Source: Raffaelea ambrosiae
Taxonomy: Eukaryota; Ascomycota; Sordariomycetes; Ophiostomatales; Ophiostomataceae
DNA: 64,000 bases
NCBI GenBank assembly: GCA_002778195.1
Contig: PCDI01000008.1
Coordinates: 740,655-804,654 of the forward strand
Direction: 5' to 3'
Position 1 is the stretch's first letter. Every line of letters starts with the position of its first letter. The notes under the pieces were generated by a model. That model saw nothing but the letters and a program-made list of their open reading frames with translations, was not told where the DNA came from and did not search any database. The position numbers were made by a program, and so were the translations under genes. This document shows, piece by piece, positions 10,501-20,957 of the stretch.

Positions 10501-11817
10501 CTGGCACAGCAAGCCCTTGGTCGGCCAAATCCTTTTTGTCGATGCCAGCATCCCTTAGCAGTGGGTGGGCCAGGAGCTCAGAGTACGATCCTGAAGAAGA
10601 CACGCTATGACCGGAAGTCGATACTGAGTTCTTCAAGATCGATTTAATTCTGTCCGACTGGGTGCTGCTGGTGGTACTTTGTCGACCTGCTTTCCAAGTG
10701 GTAGTCCTAGAGTGACCTTCATGGGATGCGTCTAGCGCCTCCTCCTCATGGGAATCTTGGCTGAAATGAACCTCAGAATACACGCGTCGTACTTGTTCCA
10801 GGCGAGACAAATACCGAACAAATGCGGGACGTATCGTTTTGGTCCAGCCACCATCAATTCCGACCAGAGAGAGGAGTTCCTTTTGGATATCGGTTGTTTT
10901 CAAATTTCCAGTTTTCTTGCTTGCTTTCGTTTCCATTAAAAGAAGGAATACTCGCTCACGAAGGACGCGAACATCTTTGACTTGGATGGATGAGACTGGG
11001 TACGACATGAGATATGGTGGGAACAGAGCGTTCAAAAGCTGTATCACAAACTTTTTGTTGGTTTTTCCGTCCATGTGGTGCGAAATCGCCTGCTTATGTT
11101 AATAAGATGAGCAGAACATGTTTCGGGGAAAAGAAAACTCACACAAATTCGAGTGCCCAAGAAGACGACTCGAAAGCATTCCTGCGCCTCCGTGTTATGA
11201 GTGATGAGAGGTTCAAGCTTATTGAGGACGGGATCCATGCGGTGCCGTGCAATATCAAGTTGCTCTGCGGTACAAACGTTGAGCTTTTCAGCAATCGACT
11301 CAAGGTCTTGGCGTCGACGGCACTCCAGACTGGTGAGTGTGTCGATGGACTGGAGGGTTTCAAGGCTGTCCCAGGCTACAGTCCATTCGTCCGGCACAAA
11401 AACGCTCTTTGTCAGATCCTTGCGCAATTCATGCAGAGTCTCGCGATCGGGGATATCGAGCTCCTCCAATATGCCAGAGCCGTGAGGACTATCGGTGGTC
11501 ATATCTTGGCCGGACAGCTTTTTTAGAGTCTTGAGAGCTGTGACGACCTTGCTTAACACCGACATGTCGCTGTCAAATTCAGCCAGGCGCTCTCTCAGTT
11601 TGTCGGTCCTGGCTTTGTCATCGTCGGGTGCTGTATCGTGAAGAGACTCGACGTCGGCTAGTAACTGGTCCACGAGTTTTTGTGTTTCGCTATTGGCAGT
11701 CCATGCTTCGAGTAGCTTTGTCGCTGGCGACGGCAGTCTGCCTGTATTGCGACGAGGGTCAGTATCGACATCGAAATGCCATCGAAGTTTAAAGGGAGGG
11801 CAGTCATACTCGGACAC
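7526..11817 (-). CDS. Large unidentified protein with charged coiled coil; frame interrupted by TAG, start unresolved
   Basis: Open exon 1 runs from about 11817 to 11143, then a 53-nt intron (11142-11090; donor GTGAGT, TTATTAACAT branch, acceptor GCAG), then an open frame from 11089 that reaches TAG at 9520-9518. The same frame stays open beyond that TAG down to TGA at 7526, about 1.99 kb more. A GT-AG pair at 9651 and 9451 (201 nt) would remove the TAG and keep frame, so one gene is the simplest reading. N-terminal part is helical and charged; the middle is Ser/Pro/Thr-rich; residues encoded at about 8620-8430 form a strong Arg/Glu coiled coil (REKREAWFWEQAEKLDRERK). The C-terminus carries acidic SUMO-interaction-like residues (DDDDSIIILDS). 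No ATG opens exon 1: the upstream ATG at 11837 is one frame off, and the first in-frame ATG is 11565. I do not recognise the family. Alternatives are two genes, a nonsense allele or base errors. Confidence 0.55.
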
Positions 11818-12649
11818 GGCCCGAAGAGGGAAGCCATTGCAAGCCGAAGCTCTGGAAGTGTTGATTCTGGGAGTGATATATCAGTGAAATGGTCGGTGGT
11901 GCTTTCAGCCGACAAAACTATACCACTGAAGGGACTGAACCAAAAAGAATAGAAAAGAATAGAAAAAAATTACCCCGAATAGAGGAGAGAAGTAATATTT
12001 GAAGGGCTGGTGGATGTGTTCCTAGGTTGGTGTTGTTGTGATGCTTCTTTTTGTGGTGACTTTTGTATCGAGAGGGTAGATGTTTTTTTTTTTGGTGAGA
12101 GGGGTAATGCAATCGAAATCTATATAAAAAATTGTTTTTGAACAAAGGACAGGAGGGACAATGTTTTGAACATGCTCTCCTTCCTGTTGAGCATTCACTT
12201 CGAGGTTGTCGGGAAGGTACGATGCAATTGCCGGCTGTTGCCAGCTGGTGTGCTGGCCACCGGTCGCTCCTTCCCTTCGTCAAGACCCACGGCACGCTTG
12301 CCGAACACGGAAAGTATTCCCCAGCTTCCATCACGTGGGGTGATTCGCGGTATTACACGTACTCCACAGGCGTGATGCTATTCTCTCTCCTAAAAGACTT
12401 GGCGGGAAGGTAGAAAAAAAAATGAGGAATGGGGCTTTTTAGGGTCATTGGCCGGGGGGTAGTTCGACAAAAATTCTCATTTCTCTGGTTCGGAATTCTG
12501 AGGCCCCTCGCCCAACGTGCCCCTTCCCCCGTCCCACTGCCCTTTTTTTTTTTTTTTTGTCTGGTTTGTGTCTTCATGTTGCAGGCCAGCGAGAACCACT
12601 GCAGGATCGGCCCACAGCAGCTGTTGTTGTGTCAATGTGACATAGGGGA
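11818..12649. promoter_or_regulatory. Divergent intergenic region between the coiled-coil and AAA-protein genes
   Basis: About 830 bases between head-to-head genes. The stretch holds T-runs at 12081-12092 and 12541-12559 and CT-rich patches. An undetected first exon of the minus-strand gene may lie here, since its start codon could not be placed. No separate gene is evident. Confidence 0.45.
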
Positions 12650-14674
12650 ATGCTGACGCGGTCCCTAACAAAAGGTACACCAACCACGACCATGGCGACA
12701 ACCAAGGCGGCAGCACCAGGGGCCGGAAAGCTGATCCAGTCTGCTGGCATCGCGTCCATCGCCACGGCCATCTCCTCGGCATCTGTCGTCGGCAGATGTC
12801 CAGCGCATGTGGGGAACCTGGGGCGGCAGCTGTCAGCCGTGCCAAGTCGCGGATGCTACTACTCCACTGCCGCGTCTCTGGCATCGCGACAAGCCAGCTC
12901 GAACGCCGTCATCGGTCGGCGCAGCGGGTCGCAAGGCGTCAATGGGGCTTCTGGCGCGCGCTATGCCCGTTTGACGCGTGCTGGGGCGCACCCGAGGACG
13001 CTGGCCGCAGCCTGGCCCGGAGATGCTCGTCGCGGCTATGCCTCGTCGTCGTCGTCGTCGTCGTCGTCTACAGAGAGCACCGCGGCTGAGGGCAACAGCA
13101 GCAAGACGAGCAAGGAGGATGCGCCAGCCGATAGCGGAGAGCAGACGCTCGTCCAGAAAATGGTCGAAGCGGCAGCCACATCCATGGCGTCGATCGCCAT
13201 GCTGGGGCTGGGCTTCGCGCTCGCGGGTTACGGCTACCACAAGTTCTACAAGCACCTGGTCCTGAAGAAGATGGAGCTGGCCTTTGAGCCCGGCGACCCG
13301 GTGCTGGAGCTGGCGGCCATTGGACGCGGCATGCCCGAGCACTTGTCGGTGATTGGCCCGCTCGACGACGACGACGGCAACTACTGGATCGACCGGCCGG
13401 AGCAGAAGGCGGTGGACGCGATTGTCACGGGCGAGGAGGTGGGCCACTACCACTTGTTCATTGGCGAGAAGGGCACAGGCAAGAGCAGCATGCTGCTGGA
13501 GGCCATGGCCAAGATCGATGCGGAGGGCGTGGCCATGTTTGACGCGCACGCGGACCTGGAGATCTTCCGCATCCGCCTGGGCAAGGCGCTCAACTTTGAG
13601 TACAACGAGGACTACATTGGCGGCTACTTCAGCGAGAAGGGCCCGCGCGAGAGCACGGCGCTGCTGGACATTGAGCGCGCGCTCAACAAGCTCGAAAAGG
13701 TGGCGCTCAAGCGCCGCAACCAGAAGGGCGCGCACCACCCGCTCATCATCATTGTCAACCAGATGCACCTGATCCGCGACGACGACGACGGCCGCGACCT
13801 CATTGAGCTGCTGCAGCAGCGCGCCGAGCAGTGGGCGGCGGCCGGCCTGGTGACCATGGTGTTCAACAGCGACGACTACTGGGTGTACGAGCGCTTCAAG
13901 CAGCTGGCCGCGCGCCTCGAGGTGCACAGCATCCAGGACCTGTCGCGCGAGCAGGCCATGGTCACGCTGCGCCGCTACCGCCAGCGCTACTTTGGCGAGC
14001 ACGTCACGGAGCGGGACGCGTCCGCGGTGTACGACCGCGTCGGCGGCCGGCTGTCGTTCCTGAACCGCGTGGCCCGCAGCAGCAACATGCTGGCGACCTG
14101 CGACGAGATCACCGAGACAGAGAAGACCTGGCTGCTGAACCAGTGCTGGGTCCTCGGCGCCGAGATGGACGACGACGTCATGGACCAGCAGAAGTGGGCG
14201 GCGGCGGCCATGGTGCTGGCCCAGGCGCTGGTCGACAAGGAAAACGAATTGCGCGAGGCCGCCGAGGCCGCCGGCAAGTCGGAGCCAACCGACCACCAGC
14301 TGCCCTCGTTTGCGCTGCACGAGGCCCAGCAGATCATGACGCGCGCCGACTTTGTGCGGGAGATGGACCGCAAGAACCTGTTTACGATCACGAGCCGCGC
14401 CCGGGTGCGGGCCGCATCGGTGCCGATGATGGAGGCGATGCGGCAGATCTGCAGCGTGCCCGGCTTCCGGGACTACCTGGATGCGACGAACCAGCGCATT
14501 GCCGACATTGAGAGCCTGGAGCGTACGCGCGAGCTGGTGGCCAAGGACCTGGTGCTGGGCGGGCGGTACGAGGTGTCGGCGAAGAAGGACAAGAAGGAGA
14601 TTGGTTTCCGGGGATGGAGTCCGCACGAACGGCCGGCACGAGACCCGCCGGAGCCAGAGGAGAAAAAGGGCTGA
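12650..14674 (+). CDS. Mitochondrial membrane AAA-type P-loop ATPase-like protein
   Basis: Single-exon ORF, 674 residues. The first ~150 residues are Ala/Ser/Arg-rich with few acids, fitting a mitochondrial presequence. A Ser run (TCG repeats, 13041-13070) follows. One hydrophobic helix sits near residues 182-200 (ASIAMLGLGFALAGYGYHKF), then the soluble P-loop domain: Walker A GEKGTGKSS at about 271-279, a beta strand LIIIVNQMH at about 364-372 where Walker B is expected, a later sensor-like strand (LVTMVFNSDD), and a helical C-terminal region. This plan matches a fungal family of inner-membrane AAA proteins with a C-terminal winged helix. The Walker B position carries Asn-Gln in place of the usual Asp-Glu, so ATP hydrolysis is doubtful. 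ATG 12692 (context ACCATGG) is an alternative start. The antisense strand also holds a long ORF, judged a shadow. Confidence 0.82.
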   Translation: MLTRSLTKGTPTTTMATTKAAAPGAGKLIQSAGIASIATAISSASVVGRCPAHVGNLGRQLSAVPSRGCYYSTAASLASRQASSNAVIGRRSGSQGVNGASGARYARLTRAGAHPRTLAAAWPGDARRGYASSSSSSSSSTESTAAEGNSSKTSKEDAPADSGEQTLVQKMVEAAATSMASIAMLGLGFALAGYGYHKFYKHLVLKKMELAFEPGDPVLELAAIGRGMPEHLSVIGPLDDDDGNYWIDRPEQKAVDAIVTGEEVGHYHLFIGEKGTGKSSMLLEAMAKIDAEGVAMFDAHADLEIFRIRLGKALNFEYNEDYIGGYFSEKGPRESTALLDIERALNKLEKVALKRRNQKGAHHPLIIIVNQMHLIRDDDDGRDLIELLQQRAEQWAAAGLVTMVFNSDDYWVYERFKQLAARLEVHSIQDLSREQAMVTLRRYRQRYFGEHVTERDASAVYDRVGGRLSFLNRVARSSNMLATCDEITETEKTWLLNQCWVLGAEMDDDVMDQQKWAAAAMVLAQALVDKENELREAAEAAGKSEPTDHQLPSFALHEAQQIMTRADFVREMDRKNLFTITSRARVRAASVPMMEAMRQICSVPGFRDYLDATNQRIADIESLERTRELVAKDLVLGGRYEVSAKKDKKEIGFRGWSPHERPARDPPEPEEKKG

Positions 14675-16477
14675 TCGATATAGAAAAGGTGGAGGCGGTT
14701 ATTGTACTGGAAAAAACGGCACCGCGGGCAGTTTGTTATGGCTGTTGTTTTATATCCTGTTTGTTTCGTGGTGGTTGTCGGTTTCCTGGTTCTGGGTGTT
14801 GCTTGGCTATCACATTTCCTTTTGTCCACATGTTCTCATATGCAATCAAATACACAATAGAATCCGGCTTTCCATGAACGAATAGTTTCATCAATAAGCA
14901 CTGAAGTAGTTTCTGGCTCTCGCAACCGCGGCACGCCACGAGTGACGTTGTGTGAGAACTGGGAGACTGCTCGCAGAAAGTACCCGGCATGACAACATAT
15001 CGGTGCAAGGTTTTGAAATGGACTGGTTCCAGTCCACTCTTTTGTCTACGTCATTGGCCGTTCGTAATTTATACTGCTGCTCTTCGATTGCCTTCCTTCT
15101 ACGAGCACGTATGTCGAACTGAAGAACATCGTTCGACGTTTGGTTATGCCTTTGTCCGGCCCTTGGTTAGCTCCCCTTTCTCTGCTCCATCCCTCGCCCC
15201 GATTCGGCGGATTGCGCCGCAGGTACTTTCTAACGGTGACCGTCCAAACAACCAACGGGCACTAAAGTTATAAAGGGTCTTTCTAGCCATCTTAGAAGCA
15301 CCGGCATACGCCCCGGACGCAGGGTTCTTTTGTCGGTCTTGCCCTATTGTCTTGGGGCTGCATGTCGGGAAAGGCCAAGGTGAGAGAGTCATGTAGGAAC
15401 TCGGCGGAACCCCGTCTTATAAATCAGGCGCCACCCTTTCTCCATCGTCCGATGTGGATAACTCGCGCCCTGGGGAGGTGACGAGACACTCCCACAGTGT
15501 AAGAAACTAACAAAAATAAAAGTGGTTACGGTCAGCTCGGTGAGTGGTGTGTGTGGTTAGCACAAGGTCCTCACGAGATGCTAAAAAGGACGCAGGCGCA
15601 GGGCTGTAGCTGCGGAAGAAATGGAGCAATAGTTGTGAGAAACAGAGCAAAGATAGAGAAAGCTGCGTCAAAGAATGTGATAATAAAAAAAAGACCCTGC
15701 TCTTCAACGCCTTCGACCAGGGTCACCCTGGGCCATGAACTGTGGTGTTGGCATGACACAACATCTCCCCAAAGAAAAAAAAAGAAAAAAAAAAACTAAC
15801 CGCCCTATCTGAGCACATCCCAATCTTGCATCTGGCTAATTCCCACAGCCATGTTTTTTTTTATGGAAATACGACTACGATCTCGATTTACGCTTTTCCT
15901 TTCAACAAACACCCCCCTCCAACAACCTCGTGGTCGTTCTACCCGGGGGCTGGACCGCCCGGGAGATGCGTTTGCCTCAGTGGAGCCAGCCCTGCATCCG
16001 AAGGATTCGAGCGCACACACAGGCTTTTCTCCATCATCCCTTGAAGGCAAAAGACATATTACTAAAGAGATGTGTGTGCGTGCGTGCATGTGCGGCTGCG
16101 TGGTCTTGTGTCTCCATCGGCGCCGGGGAAAAGCGGTCCTCGATTTTTAATTTTTTAATTTTTGTGTTTTTGTGCGAGTGTTCGGACCAGCCGACCAGCC
16201 GACCAAGTTTATTGCAATCACTTATTTTGTGCTGTGCACACCTGCAATACGAAGGGCCGCTTTGTGCAGAACCAACAGCCACAGTTCGAGGTCACGGTGA
16301 TGGGCCAAGAGTTCATTCAAACCCAGTCATTCTCTATAACATGTCGTTTCTGATCATCACTTTTTCTTTCTCACCTCTGCACATCCACTCTGTCTCGCTC
16401 TCGGCCGCCGTACACACAGACTCTGACACTAACTACACCATGTAGTTCCTAGTAACTAAAAAAACCCTGCGGGTCAG

Positions 16478-16501
16478 GTCGTTTTGGTCGTTTTGGTCGT
16501 T
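16478..16501 (+). repeat. 9-bp tandem repeat, about 2.7 copies
   Basis: The unit GGTCGTTTT occurs twice in full and once in part in direct tandem. It lies in the gene desert and has no evident function. Confidence 0.7.
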
Positions 16502-16621
16502 CTGTTTGCTTTGCTATTGCTTACGATGTCGAGCCTTGTTGCCTCTTTCAGCAAAGGTTGCAGCAATAATTGTCCGGGGTAGGAAAAAGTGTTGCAGACC
16601 AGCATACGGCCACAAAGGCCA

Positions 16622-16622
<1 letters not shown>

Positions 16623-16670
<48 letters not shown>
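16623..16670 (+). repeat. (CA)24 microsatellite
   Basis: An uninterrupted run of CA dinucleotides, 48 bases long. It should be length-variable between isolates and can adopt Z-DNA; no gene overlaps it. Confidence 0.95.
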
Positions 16671-16672
<2 letters not shown>

Positions 16673-18741
16673 ATCGGGACCAGCTTTGCGGCCGCAAACT
16701 TCGCACACCGACATAACGGGAGAACTTTTTGAAAAGGGTAAAAAATCGTAAACAAGTATAAAAATAAAACAAAGGGATTTTTTTGCCTGCGGTGTAGGCA
16801 GCCCGTGCAGCACAAGACCTGTTTTTTTCGTGGTGGTGGGTTATGCAGATGCAAGGGAATTTATGTTTTTTTGTACCGTGCAGTTATGCAGGGAAGGAGC
16901 TTTCTCGTATGGAGGGAGTCTAGAACATAGTTCTGTCGGTCAAGATATCGTACATGCCAGGAAAAGGCTGCACCAATGTGTACGAGCAAGGTTTTGCCAC
17001 AGCCAGCCTCATTTTGATGTGCTGTGCACTCGTGATCTTCCTATTTTTCTTTGTTGCAGAATTGCATTTTCCTATCCTTGCTATTTCGTGTAGAACCAAA
17101 CAAAGAGCCCTGTTCTGTGTGTTACCGAATCTGTGACTAAACAGAGAGCTCTGTTCTCTCTGTTAATTAAGACATAAAATAAAATAAAAACCACTTTTCT
17201 TGCGATATCGCTCAATGATTTAGTTTTGGTGTGCCATCACGTAAAGGTGCATATACTTACGACTGACCACGAGGAGAAAGTTACGGGAAAAAGAAAGCAA
17301 AAGGGAAAAGAAGAAATAAAACACAGATCATAAAAAAGAAAGCACAATCAATCGACCACACTTTAAGAGCACAGCGTCGGTTCAGCCGGGGTGGGGGACG
17401 GAGTGTATGGGAGTGTTGTTTATCTTCTTGGGCTGTCTGCCGCACTCCTTGTTCACGAGTCCGATCGCCCCCAATTGAACCACTCTCACATTACGCATGA
17501 GAAACCAGGGACGTTACAAATGCGGAGGGCGGGGGAAGGAGGGCAAAGGACGCGAACAAGAAAAATGACCGGCATCGTGGCCCACGTTCCCGTGCGATAT
17601 TCTAGCCCTCTGTTGCCGAACTTCCCCGCTCTGCTTGCCTGTGGTTCTTTCTTTGGGAAGAGATAAAGAGAGACAGAGACACTGACTGCATCGTAAGATG
17701 CGTTCATCTCACGAGTTCTCCAAAGAGAGCCATATTCCTGCACACGTCACCGCCGCCACGCCACTGTCGTCATTGGAACCAGACTTTGAGAGAAAACAGC
17801 CAAACTTGGGGAAAAGAGTCCACATTGTTGCGAATCGTGTGTGCCGGTGCCAGTTCCAAACACCCACGTGAAAGCAGAGAAGGGTCCCGGGTCATTTTCC
17901 TGCTTGCGGGCCCCAGAGCTACCCGTTTACGATTGCAACCCTCTTCCCTTCGAGAGCATAACAACAAGAATAAGACAAGATGCTATGATATAGCCCAGTG
18001 CCCAAAGGGTATTATTTCGTCCACTTACAATGTATTGCCGTGCCGCCGTGCGACTGAAGAGTTTTGCCTTTGACACAGATTGGGAGGGAAGAAGAGGGGA
18101 AAAGAAAAGAGGCTTGCCGCTTTGGGCAAGCCGGATTTTGCCAACCACCCGTCTCTGCTACCAACACTCGTCTGGGACGGGTAAAGAAAGTGAGAAAAGA
18201 CACAAGAGAGCGAGAACAAGGCAAATCAGATCACACATGATAGGCAGATGAACGGCGTTCTCAAACAAGAAACCCAACTGCGACTGTGCCTCTCTGTTTG
18301 CGTTTCGTCCTGTATTTCTTCAGTGTTGGTGAGCTGTGGGCGGAGCACTGGACAGGGTTACATAGTGTGGCCTTTGGGTCTCGCTTTTTTTGCCTGTGCA
18401 CATTTTTTGGGGAATATTTTTGAATATTTTTTTTCTTGTTGAAGTATTTGCTTCTTCGTCTCTTTCCCCTCACAGACTCTCCAAGACTCCTCGCCTCCTC
18501 CTTCCTGGAATCGCCCAGCGCCATCTTGGTCCGGCAAAGGTTGGTTTTTTTCTTGGCCGGGGTGGGCAGGTAAACAAGTCTTTTTTTTTTTTTTTGTCTT
18601 GGCCTTGGACGTGCCCGTTGGACTGGACGGGTGCATTGGGTGCCATGGATGCATCGCGAGGTGTTCACCACTTCATCATGCACCTGACATGTGTGTGCCG
18701 CTCCCGAAAAGAGGCAGGTTCCATCGCCCACTGTTCGCCAG

Positions 18742-18780
<39 letters not shown>
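18742..18780 (+). repeat. 39-base poly-A tract
   Basis: An uninterrupted A run in non-coding DNA. There is no adjacent reverse-transcriptase ORF or obvious target-site duplication to mark it as a retroposon tail. Confidence 0.9.
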
Positions 18781-18781
<1 letters not shown>

Positions 18782-20614
18782 AGCAATGTTGAAAACAAAA
18801 GAAAAAGTCGACTCGTCGTACGTGGGGGGCACCACCATCTTGCCTCTTGTTTCGACACAGTTTGTTTCCAAATTGGCACGTTGTCTGGAACTCGTTCTCT
18901 TTGTCAAGTGCATAGTGGCAATCATAGAGTTGGTCCTTCACCAGGGACTTTCTTTGATTGCGCAATCCCGCAATTATACAATCTGTGAACCATCGCAAGA
19001 AAAAAAGAAAAGAAAAAACAGAAGAGACATAGCCAAACTACGTTTTCGCCAGCACTATCACCAGCACTAAAACAGTTCGTGGCACTGCAGGCCAAGTTGC
19101 AAAACAGCTCCCTCGTCTTCTTCGTATGCCATAACTGGGTAGTATAACTACACAGTAGTTACGGAAAGTTTTTCTGGTAAAATATGTTTTAGACGCATTT
19201 TATACATAGTACAAGGGCCTGGAGTATCTTGCAGTTTTTCTACTCGCATCTGCCAGTCGGGTGTCACGCTGGCCACTAATTCACTTTAATGCCCTCCTAC
19301 CTTTCTTTTTTTAACCGTTTTCTGAGTTTGTGTCTCCGCCAATCCCGTTCCAGTAGTTGACGGGTCCTTGCCTGCACACGACCCAATAGCGTGAGAAGCG
19401 GCCGCTCCACGATGGTTTGGCGTGCTTGCTGAAGATACAACGAAGAAAGACACGAGGAAGGAGTCCTGCTTGTTGCTCGACTGCCTGTCCATTTTGGGCC
19501 ATTGCCAGGGGTTTCTCTCCATAGCATCTACGTATGTACTAACGAGACTGGCTACTAGTCCTGTGGCAACCCTTGTTCTCTTGCCTGCAAGCTGCGCAGT
19601 TGTATTACACCGCACAGTAGCCTATCTGCCTGTGGACCGAAAGGGACGGCGATGGCGGGCCCTGGCAGTCGTCTGTGGCTTCCAATCGGCCTGGAATCAC
19701 AGTCTCGGCTTGGGAAAGCGCTGCTCGCTAACCCGGCACATTGCCTCAATAGGGAACCGAAAAGGTGTGCCTCGTTTCTGGACCCCCCGTTCTGACAACC
19801 AAGATGCAACTGGCCTGCACGGTGGTCTGTGCTGCATATGCGTTTTACACGAGTTTTCCTTTCCGAAGGTTAGGAAGGCTAGGTAATGCCATGTAGGCTG
19901 GGTGAGAATATGTACGATAATGGGGAGACCCTGGGAAAAAGCAAGCTGGTTCCTTACTGGCTGCTGTAGATTGTTATTGCCCCCTCTTCTGCGCCTCCTG
20001 CAGCACGTTTTTCCACATCGAATTCTTGCGTCCACCATCTGTCCTGAAAAAAAAAACAAAAAAAAAAAACCCCAAAACCAAAAGAGACACGCCACAGATG
20101 CATTTGGTTGGCGTCACGGAGCGGAGGCAGGCTCAACCATGTCTTTCGTGTCCTGTCGTGTCCATCCACCACCACCCTCCATGCCACAGACCAGACAGAG
20201 GTGCACATATCTTACGTGAACATGTCTTGCCAAGACTGGATGGAACAGTACTAGCTGCGTGGGTATCGTACGGGTGCAGCAAACCCCCGAAGCGCACATT
20301 GTGCGATCGCGAGATGCAGACACACGAGCAAGACCCTCACAAGTTGTCGCCATGTCACGGATGGGCTATTTGGCCACCGCAGCCAATGGATCGCTGGCGC
20401 ATCCAGCCGAGACAGAGTACCGTGCTAGTGGTGATTCTGGTCGTCGTGGCTGGGCTGAAGTTACACCACAGAGTGTGAGAAGCATAGATACACGGAATAC
20501 CGAAGTGATAAGAGCCTGCATCGGACAGTTTTCTCTTCCTAGGAGTGGCATCTTTAATTCGGATGCTGGACCGAGACTCACCCGTCTACACCGGATGGTC
20601 TGTGGCTGCTGCGC

Positions 20615-20650
20615 GATTGTCCTGAATGATTGTCCTGAATGATTGTCCTG
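20615..20650 (+). repeat. 13-bp tandem repeat, 2.8 copies
   Basis: The unit GATTGTCCTGAAT is repeated head to tail twice and then continues for ten more bases. It lies in the gene desert. Confidence 0.85.
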
Positions 20651-20924
20651 TTTCCGCGCGGCCATTCACCCGGGTTCCGTCCATCCATTCAGAGAGTATC
20701 ACGTATCGAGCTGTGTTTCGACTGAGTAAATCCCCATATGTCCACAGGATGCTGGCCTACCATGGCTCGCAGTCCATGGCCGACGATGTTCAAACGGTTC
20801 GCCAGGACGAGGAGCTCTGGTTCTGTCGCAGCCAACCAAGAGCGCCGGATTGATGGTCGACAGGTGACAACGCCGACGAATAGCCGACAGGGAAGCATCC
20901 AGAACGATAGAGCCAGAGCCGGCC

Positions 20925-20957
20925 GAGATACAGGACGAGATACAGGACGAGATAGAG
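20925..20957 (+). repeat. 12-bp tandem repeat, about 2.7 copies
   Basis: The unit GAGATACAGGAC occurs twice in full and then decays into GAGATAGAG. It lies in the gene desert. Confidence 0.75.

Noticed and set aside
12833..14626. 597-codon open frame antisense to the AAA-type gene
   Set aside because: It mirrors GC-rich third-position use of the sense gene, and its protein is Leu/Ala/His/Val-rich with no domain; a shadow.
18700..18800. Poly-A tract as the tail of a retroposon
   Set aside because: No reverse-transcriptase ORF, no element body and no target-site duplication could be seen around it.
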